Source: Bacteroidia bacterium
GTDB lineage: Bacteria > Bacteroidota > Bacteroidia > UKL13-3
Direction of reading: 5' to 3'
NCBI GenBank assembly: GCA_018058135.1
Contig: JAGPCK010000016.1
Span: 1 to 55,065, forward strand
Length of the DNA stretch: 55,065 nt
Shown piece by piece: positions 24,296 through 33,876 of the stretch; position 1 is the first letter of the stretch, and every line of letters starts with the position of its first letter. The position numbers and the translations under genes are program-made. The notes below the pieces were generated by a model. That model searched no databases. It saw only the letters and a list, made by a program, of their open reading frames with translations, and was not told the DNA's origin.

Positions 24296-26020
24296 ATGAA
24301 AAAAACAGCTACAACACTGGTACTTATCTGCATGATGAGTACACTGGTTAATGCTCAATGGCGACCAACCAATTTTCCCTCCAACCTATTCGTAAGGTCA
24401 ATAGCCTTTAGCGGAAGTAATTTATACATCGGGACAGAAGGGAATGGATTGTATAGGTCAACAGATAACGGACTTACCTGGGACAGTTCGCTCGCAGGTA
24501 TGGATGTTAAATGTATTGCCTTAAGCGGAAACAATGTATATGCCGGTACCATTGGTAACGGTGTGCAGGTTTCAAAAGATAATGGCCTGAATTGGACAGG
24601 TACGATGGCAGGTTCTCAGATACTTTCCCTGTTTGTAAAAGACACCAAAGTATACGCAGGTAAATGGAGCAATGATGGAGTGTATGTTTCATCAGATACT
24701 GGAGTCACCTGGACTCAAACCAGCTTACAACAGGAAGTGAATACGTTTGCAGAAATCGGAGGGGTGATTTATGCCGGTACCAGGAATAACTACGTATTTA
24801 AATCATCAGGCAATTTTACCAACTGGACCCAGGTTGATAATAACCTAACCAATCCTAAAATAAGAGAACTGGCCGTATCAGGTAATAATCTTTATGCCGC
24901 TACCGATGGAGGAGGAGTGTACCTCACCAAAGACGGAGGTGCCAACTGGACAGCTATTAATACAGGTTTGTATATTCCCTACATCATGACGCTGGAAGTA
25001 GTAGGCACAAGCGTTTATGCCGGTACCGGAACTATTTTCCGCACAAAAAACGAAGGTGTAAAATGGAAAGAAGTCAACCATTGTATGCCTTATGCTTTAG
25101 AAGTAAACACACTCGTACTTATCGGCAATGATTTATATGCCGGTACTGAAAGTGGTTTGTGGAAAGCTGATATCAATGCCATTCAGGAGAAAGTAGAAGT
25201 ATGTATGGTAACCGTTGATGACCAAAATAAGAATGAAGTGGTTTGGGAGAAACCTGTGTCAACAGCTCTTGATTCGTTTTACATATACAAAGAAACTAAT
25301 GTCACTGATGTGTATGCGGTAATAGGCAGGCAAAAACACACAGAGTTGAGTTCGTTTGTGGATACAACTTCACATCCAGAGGTACAATCCAACAAGTATA
25401 AAGTTTCTTACAATACCAATTGCGGTCTGCCATTGGTCATGAGTGACCACCATAAAACCATGCACCTCGCCATTACGCAGGGAATGGGAAACACCTGGAA
25501 CCTGATTTGGGATCCCTACACCGGATACACTGTTTCTACGTATAACATTTACAGAGGTACCAGTCCATCAAACCTTCAATTGATAGGTTCTGTTTCGGGT
25601 GGCAACACTCAATATTCAGATTTAAATCCGCCTGCGGGTTTTGTTTATTACCGTGTGGAAGTGGTAAGCCCTTCGGCTTGCAATAGCTCTAAAACTTTTA
25701 ACTCATCACTTTCCAACATTGCATCCAACGCCACTACAGGTGTTGAAGGAACAATTAACAAAGAAATTGCTGTATCGCTGTATCCCAATCCGGCCCGAGA
25801 ACAATTGAGTATCTATTTGAACCTGCCACAGGCAACTGATATTAACTTACAGGTTACTGATTTGGCTGGTAAAGAACTAATGCATGTGACTTCGCAGGTA
25901 TTAACTTCAGGAGAGCATCAGATAGCACTAAACACCGGGAATCTGGCTAATGGCATGTATCTGGTGAATATTATTTCCCGTTACGCTGTTCATTCAGCTC
26001 AGGTGGTGGTTACCCACTAA
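24296..26020 (+). CDS. Secreted BNR/sialidase-like propeller protein with T9SS type A domain
   Basis: 574 residues. The signal peptide ends near LVNAQ. Residues 25-290 hold about six to seven repeats of the pattern SGNNVYAGTxGNGVxxSKDNGLNWT, a BNR/photosystem-assembly-like beta-propeller. Residues 300-480 contain one or two fibronectin-type regions (FYIYKETN, YNIYRGTSPSNLQ). The last 75 residues, from VSLYPNPAREQLSIYL, are a Por sorting domain. It is likely a surface adhesin or glycan-binding protein; no catalytic residue is visible. Confidence 0.85.
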   Translation: MKKTATTLVLICMMSTLVNAQWRPTNFPSNLFVRSIAFSGSNLYIGTEGNGLYRSTDNGLTWDSSLAGMDVKCIALSGNNVYAGTIGNGVQVSKDNGLNWTGTMAGSQILSLFVKDTKVYAGKWSNDGVYVSSDTGVTWTQTSLQQEVNTFAEIGGVIYAGTRNNYVFKSSGNFTNWTQVDNNLTNPKIRELAVSGNNLYAATDGGGVYLTKDGGANWTAINTGLYIPYIMTLEVVGTSVYAGTGTIFRTKNEGVKWKEVNHCMPYALEVNTLVLIGNDLYAGTESGLWKADINAIQEKVEVCMVTVDDQNKNEVVWEKPVSTALDSFYIYKETNVTDVYAVIGRQKHTELSSFVDTTSHPEVQSNKYKVSYNTNCGLPLVMSDHHKTMHLAITQGMGNTWNLIWDPYTGYTVSTYNIYRGTSPSNLQLIGSVSGGNTQYSDLNPPAGFVYYRVEVVSPSACNSSKTFNSSLSNIASNATTGVEGTINKEIAVSLYPNPAREQLSIYLNLPQATDINLQVTDLAGKELMHVTSQVLTSGEHQIALNTGNLANGMYLVNIISRYAVHSAQVVVTH

Positions 26021-26034
26021 TTACAATAATCAGA

Positions 26035-26079
26035 AAAAAATAAAGCAGGGCAATTTTGTATTGCCCTGCTTTATTTTTT
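26035..26079. terminator. Bidirectional rho-independent terminator
   Basis: A 19-bp perfect stem: A-tract plus TAAAGCAGGGCAA (26035-26053) pairs with TTGCCCTGCTTTA plus T-tract (26061-26079). It lies between the convergent propeller and M48 protease genes. Confidence 0.88.
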
Positions 26080-26088
26080 AAAAGTAAT

Positions 26089-26898
26089 CTAGTTTTTCTT
26101 TTTGTAATACTTCATTGCAGCCGGCAGATGTTTCTTAATGTCGGCAATTCGATTGGCATCACTGGGGTGAGTGCTCAAAAATTCATCAGGTTTTTGTCCG
26201 CCTGATTTTTTTGACATGCGCTGCCAGAAATCAACTGCAACTGCCGGATTGTATCCTGCTGCGGCCATAAAAGATAATCCCAATTGGTCAGCTTCACTCT
26301 CATGACTTCTGGAAAAGGGTAACATAACACCAACGGTTGAACCCACACCGTAGGCGGCTAAAAACAATTGTTGTGTTTCAGCAGGTTTACTGCTTAAAGC
26401 CACTGCCAGTGCTACGCCTCCTAATTGTTGCATAATGCCCTGGCTCATGCGCTCGCTTCCGTGGCGGGCAATGGCGTGTGCTACTTCATGTCCCATCACC
26501 ACAGCTAAACCTTCTTCGTCCATTGTTATAGGTAGAATGCCGGTATACACCACCACTTTTCCTCCGGGCATGCACCAGGCGTTTACTTCTTTGCTTTCTA
26601 TGAGGTTAAATTCCCATTTAAAGTCTTTGAGCATGTCGCCTTGTTTTTTCTCATTTAAAATTTGTGCCACCGCTTTGGAAATATTTTCACCCACCCGTTT
26701 CACCATTTCGGCATCGGGCGAGTTGCGAATAACTCTATTCGATTTGATGAAAGAATTATACTCCTTAAAACTCATGGAATTAATTTCACTGTCAGAAATC
26801 AGGTTGAGTTGTCTTCTGCCGGTAAGCGGAACTTTTTTGCAGGCAATGATTATGCTTGATAGCACCAATACCCATAGAAGCGTTTTCTTTAGTGTCAT
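26089..26898 (-). CDS. M48 family metallopeptidase lipoprotein (BepA/HtpX-like)
   Basis: 269 residues. The signal ends SSIIIACKK, a lipobox. The zinc motif is HEVAHAIARHGSERM (about 142-156), with the third ligand Glu in SRSHESEADQLG. YNPAVAVDFWQRM and STHPSDANRIADI complete the M48B/C pattern. BepA/LoiP-type lipoproteins degrade or help assemble outer-membrane proteins in the periplasm; a similar envelope-quality role is likely. It is transcribed alone. Confidence 0.9.
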   Translation of the reverse strand: MTLKKTLLWVLVLSSIIIACKKVPLTGRRQLNLISDSEINSMSFKEYNSFIKSNRVIRNSPDAEMVKRVGENISKAVAQILNEKKQGDMLKDFKWEFNLIESKEVNAWCMPGGKVVVYTGILPITMDEEGLAVVMGHEVAHAIARHGSERMSQGIMQQLGGVALAVALSSKPAETQQLFLAAYGVGSTVGVMLPFSRSHESEADQLGLSFMAAAGYNPAVAVDFWQRMSKKSGGQKPDEFLSTHPSDANRIADIKKHLPAAMKYYKKKN

Positions 26899-26972
26899 AG
26901 TGTTTCTTAAAATGCAAATTTACTAATACTTGAAATGGTTCAATGTGTTAACTTGCAAACAAAAAAAGTGCC

Positions 26973-28628
26973 TTGAAAAATATATTACTCCTGATTACCT
27001 GCGCGGTATTGCTCTTTTTCCCTTTTTTGGGTGCTGTTCACTTGTTTGACTGGGACGAAATTAATTTTGCCGAGTGCTCCAGAGAAATGCTGGCGACCGG
27101 TGACTATCTGCGTGTTTACATCGATTTTCAGCCGTTTTGGGAGAAACCTCCTTTGTTTTTCTGGATGCAAAGTGCAGCCATGAAAATTTTCGGGGTAAAT
27201 GAATATGCCGCTCGTTTTCCCAATGCAATATGCGGAGTAGTTACACTGATAACTATTTATCTGGTTGGTAAAAAACTTTCCGGGGTGCGTTTCGGCTTGC
27301 TTTGGGCATTGGCTTTTGCCGGTTCGTTGTTCCCAAATATGTATTTCAAATCGGGTATTATTGACCCCTGGTTCAATTTGTTCATTTTCCTTGGACTGTG
27401 GAATTTTATTCAGTATGTATGGAAACGTAACCATATGGAGATTTCTGACCTGAAATATCAACCGTGGCAATACGCTATACTCTCGGGTATATTTATCGGG
27501 TTGGCTATGCTTACCAAAGGGCAGGTGGCTTTAGTGATTTTTGGTTTGAGTGTATTGGTATACTGGATTACGCTACGTTTCAAAATGTTTTTCAGTTGGG
27601 CACATGTTCTTTTATTTCTTGTGTTTGCTGTTTTAACTATGTCGGTGTGGTTTGGCTACGAATCCATTAAAAACGGCCCCTGGTTTTTGCAGGAGTTTAT
27701 TACGTATCAAATCAGGTTATTCTCCACCCACGATGCCGGCCATAAAGGATTCCCGGGTTATCATTATGTGGTATTGTTACTGGGTTGTTTTCCCGCTTCG
27801 GTGCTGGCTATTCCATCGTTTTTTAAATCAAAGGATATCACCACACAGGAGCAGGACATGAAAAAATGGATGCTCATCTTATTTTGGGTGGTGACTATTT
27901 TGTTCAGTATTGTGAAGTCACGGATCATACATTACTCTTCTATGGCCTGGTTTCCTGTTACCTTTTTAGGGGCGTTTACCGTAAACCAACTACTTGAAAA
28001 CAGAATGCAGTGGAAACTGTACATCACCATTATTGTGGGCACTATAGGTTCTGTAGTGGCACTGTTGTTTACCGTTTTTCCGTTTGTGGCCATGAACATC
28101 AAAAAGCTGATTCCTTATGTAAAGGATCAATTTGCACAGGGCAATATGGAAGCTGATGTGCATTGGAGTGGTTTTGAAAGTTTAATAGGAATAGTATATT
28201 TTGTGTTGGTATGGAAAGCACTTATCTGGTTTAAAAACGGACAGGTTTCCAAAGCTGCCTACAGTTTGTTCGGGGGCACCGCGCTCACTATCTTTTTTGC
28301 TGCAGCTATTGTAGTACCTAAAGTGGAGCGGTACTCGCAAGGTGCTTCCATTGATTTTTTGAAAGAACGGGCAGGAGAGGAGTGTTATGTGCAGGTACTA
28401 GGATTTAAGAGTTATGCGCATTTATTCTATACTCAAAAACCCAAACCTGTTGAACCCCGGGCCGCTGACTTAAATTGGCTGTTGCAAGGAGATATTGATA
28501 AGCCGGTGTATTTTGTGAGTAAGGTTGACCGCATTAAAAACTTTGAGCAATACACGCAACTAAAAGAACTTTACCGTAAAAATGGTTTTGTGTTTTTGAT
28601 GAGAGAAGTACCCGTTGCAGAGAAGTAA
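26973..28628 (+). CDS. GT39/ArnT-like membrane glycosyltransferase
   Basis: 551 residues from a TTG start (MKNILLLITCAVLLFF). About eleven hydrophobic segments are seen. The first periplasmic loop has the acidic DWDEINFAECSREML and then PFWEKPPLFFWMQ, both conserved in the dolichyl-phosphate-mannose mannosyltransferase/ArnT superfamily (PMT_2). These enzymes transfer a sugar from a lipid carrier to lipid A or protein outside the membrane. The acceptor cannot be told. The soluble C-terminus (residues 460-550) is also typical. A PAP2 phosphatase, often linked to lipid-carrier recycling, faces it. Confidence 0.88.
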   Translation: MKNILLLITCAVLLFFPFLGAVHLFDWDEINFAECSREMLATGDYLRVYIDFQPFWEKPPLFFWMQSAAMKIFGVNEYAARFPNAICGVVTLITIYLVGKKLSGVRFGLLWALAFAGSLFPNMYFKSGIIDPWFNLFIFLGLWNFIQYVWKRNHMEISDLKYQPWQYAILSGIFIGLAMLTKGQVALVIFGLSVLVYWITLRFKMFFSWAHVLLFLVFAVLTMSVWFGYESIKNGPWFLQEFITYQIRLFSTHDAGHKGFPGYHYVVLLLGCFPASVLAIPSFFKSKDITTQEQDMKKWMLILFWVVTILFSIVKSRIIHYSSMAWFPVTFLGAFTVNQLLENRMQWKLYITIIVGTIGSVVALLFTVFPFVAMNIKKLIPYVKDQFAQGNMEADVHWSGFESLIGIVYFVLVWKALIWFKNGQVSKAAYSLFGGTALTIFFAAAIVVPKVERYSQGASIDFLKERAGEECYVQVLGFKSYAHLFYTQKPKPVEPRAADLNWLLQGDIDKPVYFVSKVDRIKNFEQYTQLKELYRKNGFVFLMREVPVAEK

Positions 28629-28654
28629 CACATGCAGCAGTTTCTTGCTTAAGT

Positions 28655-29311
28655 TTATTCGTGTTTCTTATTAATAAGTTTACTTAAGAGACAATCCTCC
28701 ATCCAATTTTTTTGAGGCTTGCTCAACCAATATACACACACCGTTGCGGAGCATGTTCCGATAAAACCGCCCAGCGTGATATCAGCAAAAAAATGTTGAC
28801 CCAGGTACAATCTGCTGAGTGCAGAAAATATGGCCAACACCAGAAAAACAGGTTGCCACTTTTTATTGGTTACTATTAAGCTGCACAGGCAGGCAATGGC
28901 AAAAACGGTTGTCGCATGGCCGGAAGGAAAGCTGTTCATCATATGCAACTCTGTACCGTTTACCGTTTGTACCTCTTGTATGCCCTCAAAGAATTTTGCC
29001 GGACGAGGTTCATTAAACACTATTCTTTTCAAACTTTGTGTAACAGCCGATGATAGGGCATAAGCCGCAACTCCCATTAAGGCATAACGGTATTTGATGA
29101 AGAGCAGGAATATTATAAGTGCAATAAAAAATAAACCATCACCCAAGTGTGTGGCCGGAGCATAAAACATATCGGCCCATGCTGAACGGTTACCGTTAAT
29201 GAAAAAGAAGAGTTCTGCTTTGTTCCAGATTGCCAGTGCGGTTACGGAAATTAATCCCCAGACTATATACAGATTGAAGAATATTTTGTTGCGTTGGTAC
29301 AGTTCGTTCAT
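28655..29311 (-). CDS. PAP2 family lipid phosphatase
   Basis: 218 residues with five or six TM segments. All three phosphatase motifs are present: KRIVFNEPRP (KX6RP), SFPSGHATT (PSGH) and SRLYLGQHFFADITLGG (SRX5HX3D). Such enzymes dephosphorylate undecaprenyl pyrophosphate, phosphatidic acid or lipid A; the substrate is unclear. It converges with the GT39 gene, 26 bp away. Confidence 0.9.
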   Translation of the reverse strand: MNELYQRNKIFFNLYIVWGLISVTALAIWNKAELFFFINGNRSAWADMFYAPATHLGDGLFFIALIIFLLFIKYRYALMGVAAYALSSAVTQSLKRIVFNEPRPAKFFEGIQEVQTVNGTELHMMNSFPSGHATTVFAIACLCSLIVTNKKWQPVFLVLAIFSALSRLYLGQHFFADITLGGFIGTCSATVCVYWLSKPQKNWMEDCLLSKLINKKHE

Positions 29312-29358
29312 CAGTTCAAAAGTGCAATTAATCGGTTTAATTTACAGCACATAAAAAT

Positions 29359-29382
29359 ATATACACTGAAAATCAAGTATAT
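29359..29382. promoter_or_regulatory. Candidate PadR operator (inverted repeat)
   Basis: ATATAC (29359-29364) and GTATAT (29377-29382) are perfect arms about 12 bp apart in the AT-rich region before the padR-type gene. PadR dimers often bind such sites and control their own operon. The region is AT-rich, so chance is possible. Confidence 0.25.
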
Positions 29383-29441
29383 GTAAAATAGTATAGTATT
29401 ATGTATTGCAAAGTACTGTTTAAAAGATAGATCTTTGTGCC

Positions 29442-29783
29442 ATGAATTTAGAGAACTCCAAAGCGCAAATGAGAAAGGGAATACTGGAGTATTGTATTTT
29501 GTCCATCATTTCTACAGGTGAGGTATACGCAACTGACATTATCGGTCAGTTAAAAGATGCCCGCTTAATTGTAGTGGAAGGCACATTGTACCCATTATTA
29601 ACCCGTTTAAAAAACGATGGCCTGCTCAATTACCAGTGGGTCGAATCCAAATCAGGTCCGCCACGCAAGTATTTTACTCTTACTCCAACTGGCGAACAAT
29701 TTTTACAGGAGCTTCAGAAAACCTGGGGCGAACTGGTATACGCAGTTGAACAATCCACTAATAACCGTACAAATAACCCATAA
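29442..29783 (+). CDS. PadR family transcriptional regulator
   Basis: 113 residues: a winged helix-turn-helix typical of PadR-s1. EYCILSIISTGEVYATDIIGQL and VEGTLYPLLTRLKNDGLL form the DNA-binding part; GPPRKYFTLTPTGEQFL is the wing; the C-terminal helix gives the dimer. It starts the operon with the PspC-GIN membrane protein (6-bp gap) and likely represses it. This regulator-membrane-protein pairing recurs in Bacteroidota. Confidence 0.9.
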   Translation: MNLENSKAQMRKGILEYCILSIISTGEVYATDIIGQLKDARLIVVEGTLYPLLTRLKNDGLLNYQWVESKSGPPRKYFTLTPTGEQFLQELQKTWGELVYAVEQSTNNRTNNP

Positions 29784-29788
29784 CAAAC

Positions 29789-32005
29789 ATGAATAAGATT
29801 ATCACTATCAACATCAGCGGCATTGTATTCAGCATAGATGAACAAGCCTATGATATGCTCAGGCAGTATATTGAGCGTTTGCGTGCTCATTTCAAAACCA
29901 CTGACGGAGGCAATGAAATTATCAACGATATAGAAGGTCGTATTGCTGAATTGCTGCAAAGCCGCTTGGCAAGCGGTAAACAATTTATTGACGATAACGA
30001 TGTAAAAGAGGTGATGGCCGTAATGGGCGATCCTTCGCAGATGAACATGGATGAGGAAGACTCCTCTTCAGATAACAAGCAGCAAGCGTATTCTGCCGGT
30101 AACAGCACCGCAGAAAAAAGATTGTTCCGCAACCCTGACGACAGAGTGCTGGGCGGTGTGTGCTCAGGCCTGGGTGCTTATTTTGGCATTGATTCGGTTT
30201 GGATACGTTTAGGATTTGCCTTTGCTTTTTTCTTTGCCGGTTCAGGCTTGTTGCTTTACATCATATTGTGGGCCGTAATTCCTGAGGCAAAAACGGTTTC
30301 AGAAAGATTGCAAATGAAAGGTGAGCGGGTTGATATCAACAACATTGAAAAAAAAATAAAAGATGAGTTCAAAGTGGTAGAAGACAAGTTCAAGGATTTT
30401 GCCAGCAACAACAAGCCCAAAGCCACCAATGTAGTGCAAAAATTAGTGCACGTGCTGGCCACCATTATTATCGGTTTCGCCCAAATTCTCACCCGCATAC
30501 TCGGGTTTTTTATCACCCTGTTTTGCGTAGGGTTATTTGTGGTGGCTGTAATGGTATTGCTGGGTGTTACCTGGCCGGTATCCTTCTCCCTTTATCCGTT
30601 TTTTAGCGTAGTGATTGCTTCACCTGTTATGCTGTTTTTGGCCATACTGGGTTTTGTGGCACTCATCATTATTCCTTTGGTGTACATGGTTTACATAGGC
30701 ATTAAGTTGCTCTTTAATATTTCAGGTTCCAATAAAATGTTCCGTAACATAAGCGCCTCTTCTTTTGGTATAGGCATAGCATTATTTCTGGTTAGCTTAA
30801 TATACATGATCAGCCAGTTTGCACATGATGGCGAAGTAAACAAAACCATTACACTAAAAGCGGCCGATGCAGATACCTTGTATGTAAACGTAAAAGCATT
30901 TTCAACTGAACTCAATAAAAGAAAGGTGTACCATGCAGGTAGTATTCGTTTGCAGGTGTACAACGATGATGCTTTTTTAATTGAGCATGTTGACTTAAAA
31001 GTAACTGAATCACGTGACGGTAAATTCGGACTGGTTCAAAATATTGTTTCGCAAGGTTCTTCTGTTACCGATGCTGAAGCTTCAGCTAAAGAAATACAAC
31101 CTCAAATTTCGCAGCATGACTCTGGTGTGGTGTTGCCATCAGGTTATTTATTGCCCGTTACAGGTAAGTACCGTAAGCAGCAGGTTACGTATATACTGCT
31201 TGTTCCCAAAGGCAAAACGGTAGTATTTGAAGATGGTGCCGATGCTATTTATGGCAACACGGCCGGAGTGAGTGAAAACACCACCTGGCAAATGACCGAG
31301 AACGGATTTACCTGCATTAAGTGTGAAGATGTATCCATGAGTACCGAAGACAACTCAGGGTATTACCACCGTAATTTTGATATGGAAGGTTTTAAGGAAA
31401 TAGTAGCCGAAGGTGTTTTTGAAGTGAACATTGAACAAGGTAAAGAGTATGGCGTAAAAATAAGTGCATCTGAAATGGATGTGCTCAACAATGTGCTCAT
31501 CAACATGAACGGGGATAAGCTTAGCCTGGGAATGGACAGTAAGTTCAAACACATATTTGAATCGTTAGACGGGGAGAAGATTGTAGTGAACATTACTACT
31601 CCTGAACTGCGGTCGCTCAAAGCAAAAGAGGCAACTAAAGTGTATGTTTCCAAGTGGTGGGGCAATGACATCAGTATATCAACAGGCGGAGTGAGCGAAG
31701 TGGAGATAAATGATGTGAACGTTAAAAAAATACGTCTCGATATGTCGGGTGCCTCATCTGTTGAATTGGAAGGCTCAGCTAAAGAACTGGATACAGAGGT
31801 TGGAGGAACATCTGCTTTGGATGCCGAAGAATTCAAATGTGACAACGCCATTGTGCACACATCAGGCGCTGCTAAGGCAACTGTTTTTGTGGAGAGCAGC
31901 ATCAGGGCCAGAGCCAGCGGAGCCAGCAGAATTAACTACAAAGGTTCACCTGCCTTTAAGATAAAGAACATTTCAGGTGCGGGCATTATTGAGCCACAAG
32001 AGTAA
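29789..32005 (+). CDS. PspC domain membrane protein with C-terminal GIN (DUF2807) domain
   Basis: 738 residues. Residues 1-85 are a soluble HAAS-like helical part (ISGIVFSIDEQAYDML, IINDIEGRIAELLQ, DVKEVMAVMGDP). Residues 110-168 are a PspC domain (RLFRNPDDRVLGGVCSGLGAYFG plus one or two TMs). A linker with coiled-coil potential follows to about 205, then three TM segments (about 220-350). The extracytoplasmic end carries a GIN/DUF2807 beta-solenoid (about 527-738, FKEIVAEGVFEVNIEQG). PspC is an envelope-stress sensor in proteobacteria; here it probably senses cell-surface state under PadR control. Confidence 0.88.
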   Translation: MNKIITINISGIVFSIDEQAYDMLRQYIERLRAHFKTTDGGNEIINDIEGRIAELLQSRLASGKQFIDDNDVKEVMAVMGDPSQMNMDEEDSSSDNKQQAYSAGNSTAEKRLFRNPDDRVLGGVCSGLGAYFGIDSVWIRLGFAFAFFFAGSGLLLYIILWAVIPEAKTVSERLQMKGERVDINNIEKKIKDEFKVVEDKFKDFASNNKPKATNVVQKLVHVLATIIIGFAQILTRILGFFITLFCVGLFVVAVMVLLGVTWPVSFSLYPFFSVVIASPVMLFLAILGFVALIIIPLVYMVYIGIKLLFNISGSNKMFRNISASSFGIGIALFLVSLIYMISQFAHDGEVNKTITLKAADADTLYVNVKAFSTELNKRKVYHAGSIRLQVYNDDAFLIEHVDLKVTESRDGKFGLVQNIVSQGSSVTDAEASAKEIQPQISQHDSGVVLPSGYLLPVTGKYRKQQVTYILLVPKGKTVVFEDGADAIYGNTAGVSENTTWQMTENGFTCIKCEDVSMSTEDNSGYYHRNFDMEGFKEIVAEGVFEVNIEQGKEYGVKISASEMDVLNNVLINMNGDKLSLGMDSKFKHIFESLDGEKIVVNITTPELRSLKAKEATKVYVSKWWGNDISISTGGVSEVEINDVNVKKIRLDMSGASSVELEGSAKELDTEVGGTSALDAEEFKCDNAIVHTSGAAKATVFVESSIRARASGASRINYKGSPAFKIKNISGAGIIEPQE

Positions 32006-32026
32006 TCAGTTTTATTGTTGTATAGC

Positions 32027-32062
32027 AAGGTCGCTGGCTTAAATGCTGGCGGCCTTTTTTTA
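32027..32062 (+). terminator. Rho-independent terminator
   Basis: AAGGTCGCTGGC (32027-32038) pairs with GCTGGCGGCCTT (32045-32056) with three G-T pairs, loop TTAAAT, followed by a T tract. It follows the PspC-GIN gene. Confidence 0.65.
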
Positions 32063-32086
32063 TATGCTAAAAAAAAGAACAAAAGG

Positions 32087-32116
32087 TTTGAATTCTTATC
32101 TATTCTGCTATTTTTG
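32087..32116 (+). promoter_or_regulatory. Promoter for the START-like gene
   Basis: TTTG (32087-32090), an 18-bp spacer and TATTTTTG (32109-32116) match the Bacteroidota promoter. The ATG follows at 32146. Confidence 0.55.
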
Positions 32117-32145
32117 CCCATCAGACATTCACAATTACTATAACT

Positions 32146-32523
32146 ATGGCTAGAAAAATTATTCGCATGGAGTTTCCCGTTAAAGCCTCACCGGCTTTGT
32201 TGTTCTCCAGCATCAGCTCTCCATCAGGACTATCTCAATGGTTTTGTAATGACGTGGATGTATACAACGATGAATACAAGTTTAAGTGGGACGGGGAGGA
32301 GATGCGCGCTAAAATGCTCAAAAAAGTAACCAACAAACTCATTCGCTTTCATTGGGTAGATTCAGAAAATGATGAATACATTGAATTTGAAATTACCCAG
32401 GACGAATTAACCAGTGACGTGGCCCTTGTAATCACTGATTTTGTAAACGAAAAAGAAGAAAAAGAATCCATTGCCCTTTGGGATAGCCAGATTCACGATT
32501 TAAGAAACTCGCTGGGCGCGTAA
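32146..32523 (+). CDS. START-like domain protein (SRPBCC superfamily)
   Basis: 125 residues of a small helix-grip fold. RMEFPVKASPALLFSSISSPSGLSQWF at the start, VYNDEYKFKWDGEEMRAKML and IRFHWVDSENDEYIEFEI follow, and a long C-terminal helix DSQIHDLRNSLGA closes the cavity. The family is widely conserved in Bacteroidota, but the ligand is unknown. It has its own promoter; a small single-TM protein gene follows after 8 bp. Confidence 0.82.
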   Translation: MARKIIRMEFPVKASPALLFSSISSPSGLSQWFCNDVDVYNDEYKFKWDGEEMRAKMLKKVTNKLIRFHWVDSENDEYIEFEITQDELTSDVALVITDFVNEKEEKESIALWDSQIHDLRNSLGA

Positions 32524-32531
32524 ATAATCAA

Positions 32532-33044
32532 GTGTACTATTCCGGTCTGTTTTATTTTGTTCTTGCACTTTTGCTGTTGTTACTCTTAAGCTACAGAAAC
32601 AAGAGACAAAGAAAGAAAACAGCATTATTAGCAGAGGATGTTTTGCAAGCTATACACTTAACCTCATCACTCGATACTACTTACTTACAGTTAACTGATA
32701 TTTCAGTAGAGACATGGAACAAAGTGATTGCTTTACTGAAAGCAAAAAAAGAGCTTGAAAGTTTTACCATCCATAAAGTGTACAAAATTGACTCTAACCG
32801 GTATTTTTTTGTAATGCATCACCAATCAAACACCATTTCGTTGAGCCCGTTAAATTTGCCGGGTGGTATGCCGAACTTTGGCTTGTCAAAACAAGAGCTT
32901 AACATTAATTTTCTTATAGGATATGAGGAGAATAAAATGTTGGTAACCTGCAAGTCTGTTTTGTATAATGACTTAGATGAAAAACTTCATTTAAGTGAGT
33001 TTTCTATTGCAATTCGAAAAGCTTTTGATTCAGTAAGAATTTAA
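32532..33044 (+). CDS. Single-TM hypothetical protein
   Basis: 170 residues from a GTG start, chosen because the hydrophobic segment (YFVLALLLLLLLSY) starts immediately and no ATG precedes it. A basic stretch (RNKRQRKK) follows, putting the rest in the cytosol. The soluble part has no family I recognise. It is probably co-transcribed with the START-like gene. Confidence 0.6.
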   Translation: MYYSGLFYFVLALLLLLLLSYRNKRQRKKTALLAEDVLQAIHLTSSLDTTYLQLTDISVETWNKVIALLKAKKELESFTIHKVYKIDSNRYFFVMHHQSNTISLSPLNLPGGMPNFGLSKQELNINFLIGYEENKMLVTCKSVLYNDLDEKLHLSEFSIAIRKAFDSVRI

Positions 33045-33093
33045 TAACTGTTTGGTAGACGAATTTCCTTAGCCGCAGGCTGTGGACAACTTG

Positions 33094-33666
33094 CTATTGT
33101 TTTTTGAATTGGAACAAACCAATGCTAAAACTTGATTTTATCCCAACGTAGTAGTTGTCGAAATCGCCCATCACATCCGGATCAACATTGATATCATTTA
33201 AAATTCTGTTGTACTCCAGGCTTAATTCAAAATAATCATAAATATTTAATCCGATGAGTGGTTTAATTCCGGTATTTAATTTGGGTGAATGGTATAAAAC
33301 ATGGTAGGCCCCAACACCCAAGCCTGCAAAAGGCCTTATTTTACTCTCTGAGAAGTAATAATTACAAGTCGGACTAAATGAGAAAATATTAAAAATGCCG
33401 ATAGCATCAGACTGGTAATTTTCAATTACAAAAGCATATTCCATGTTAATGCCTATGGATAATTTCTTATTGTAAAACCATTTAGGGTAGATGTGGATAC
33501 TGCCACCACCATTTTTGTCATTATGCTTCGATATTTTCGAATTAAATACCCGTTCAGGTAAATTCCTTTGAAAGCCAAAATTCAATCTTAAGTCTTTAGT
33601 AGCTTGAGCTAGTATGTTTCCCTTTGCGAATAGGATTAGGAAAAGAATAAAGACTAATTTCTCCAT
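33094..33666 (-). CDS. Outer-membrane beta-barrel protein
   Basis: 190 residues with a signal peptide ending near ILAQ. The mature sequence is made of alternating strands with many aromatic and Gly residues (NLPERVFNS, PFAGLGVGAYHVLYH, LNIYDYFELSLEYNRIL) and ends with a strand FSIGLFQFKKQ. This is the pattern of small eight-strand porin-like barrels. The function is unknown. Confidence 0.68.
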   Translation of the reverse strand: MEKLVFILFLILFAKGNILAQATKDLRLNFGFQRNLPERVFNSKISKHNDKNGGGSIHIYPKWFYNKKLSIGINMEYAFVIENYQSDAIGIFNIFSFSPTCNYYFSESKIRPFAGLGVGAYHVLYHSPKLNTGIKPLIGLNIYDYFELSLEYNRILNDINVDPDVMGDFDNYYVGIKSSFSIGLFQFKKQ

Positions 33667-33780
33667 TTTGAATTAAGCTTTCTTAAGCACACATATTTGT
33701 GTGAAACAACATACTCAAATTGCATTGTAAAACTCCTTATAAAAAGGAGAAAAAGCAAGTACAAAGAATCCTGTGCTTTT

Positions 33781-33828
33781 GTAGCTACAAGCTACATAAA
33801 TAGAAAAGCGTAGGCGCAACCTACGCTT
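33781..33828 (-). terminator. Double hairpin terminator of the RloAB operon
   Basis: AAGCGTAGG (33806-33814) and CCTACGCTT (33820-33828) form a perfect 9-bp stem; on the minus strand it is followed by TTTTCTATTTA. A second hairpin, GTAGC/GCTAC (33781-33795), lies just beyond. Both are downstream of the rloB-like gene. Confidence 0.65.
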
Positions 33829-33876
33829 AGATGGGGGGCTATTTTCAGAGTCCATAGTGTCGTTGTAACAATTTAG

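Noticed and set aside
29312..29441. TAGATCTTTG upstream of padR as a -7 element
   Set aside because: Four bases separate TA from TTTG instead of two.
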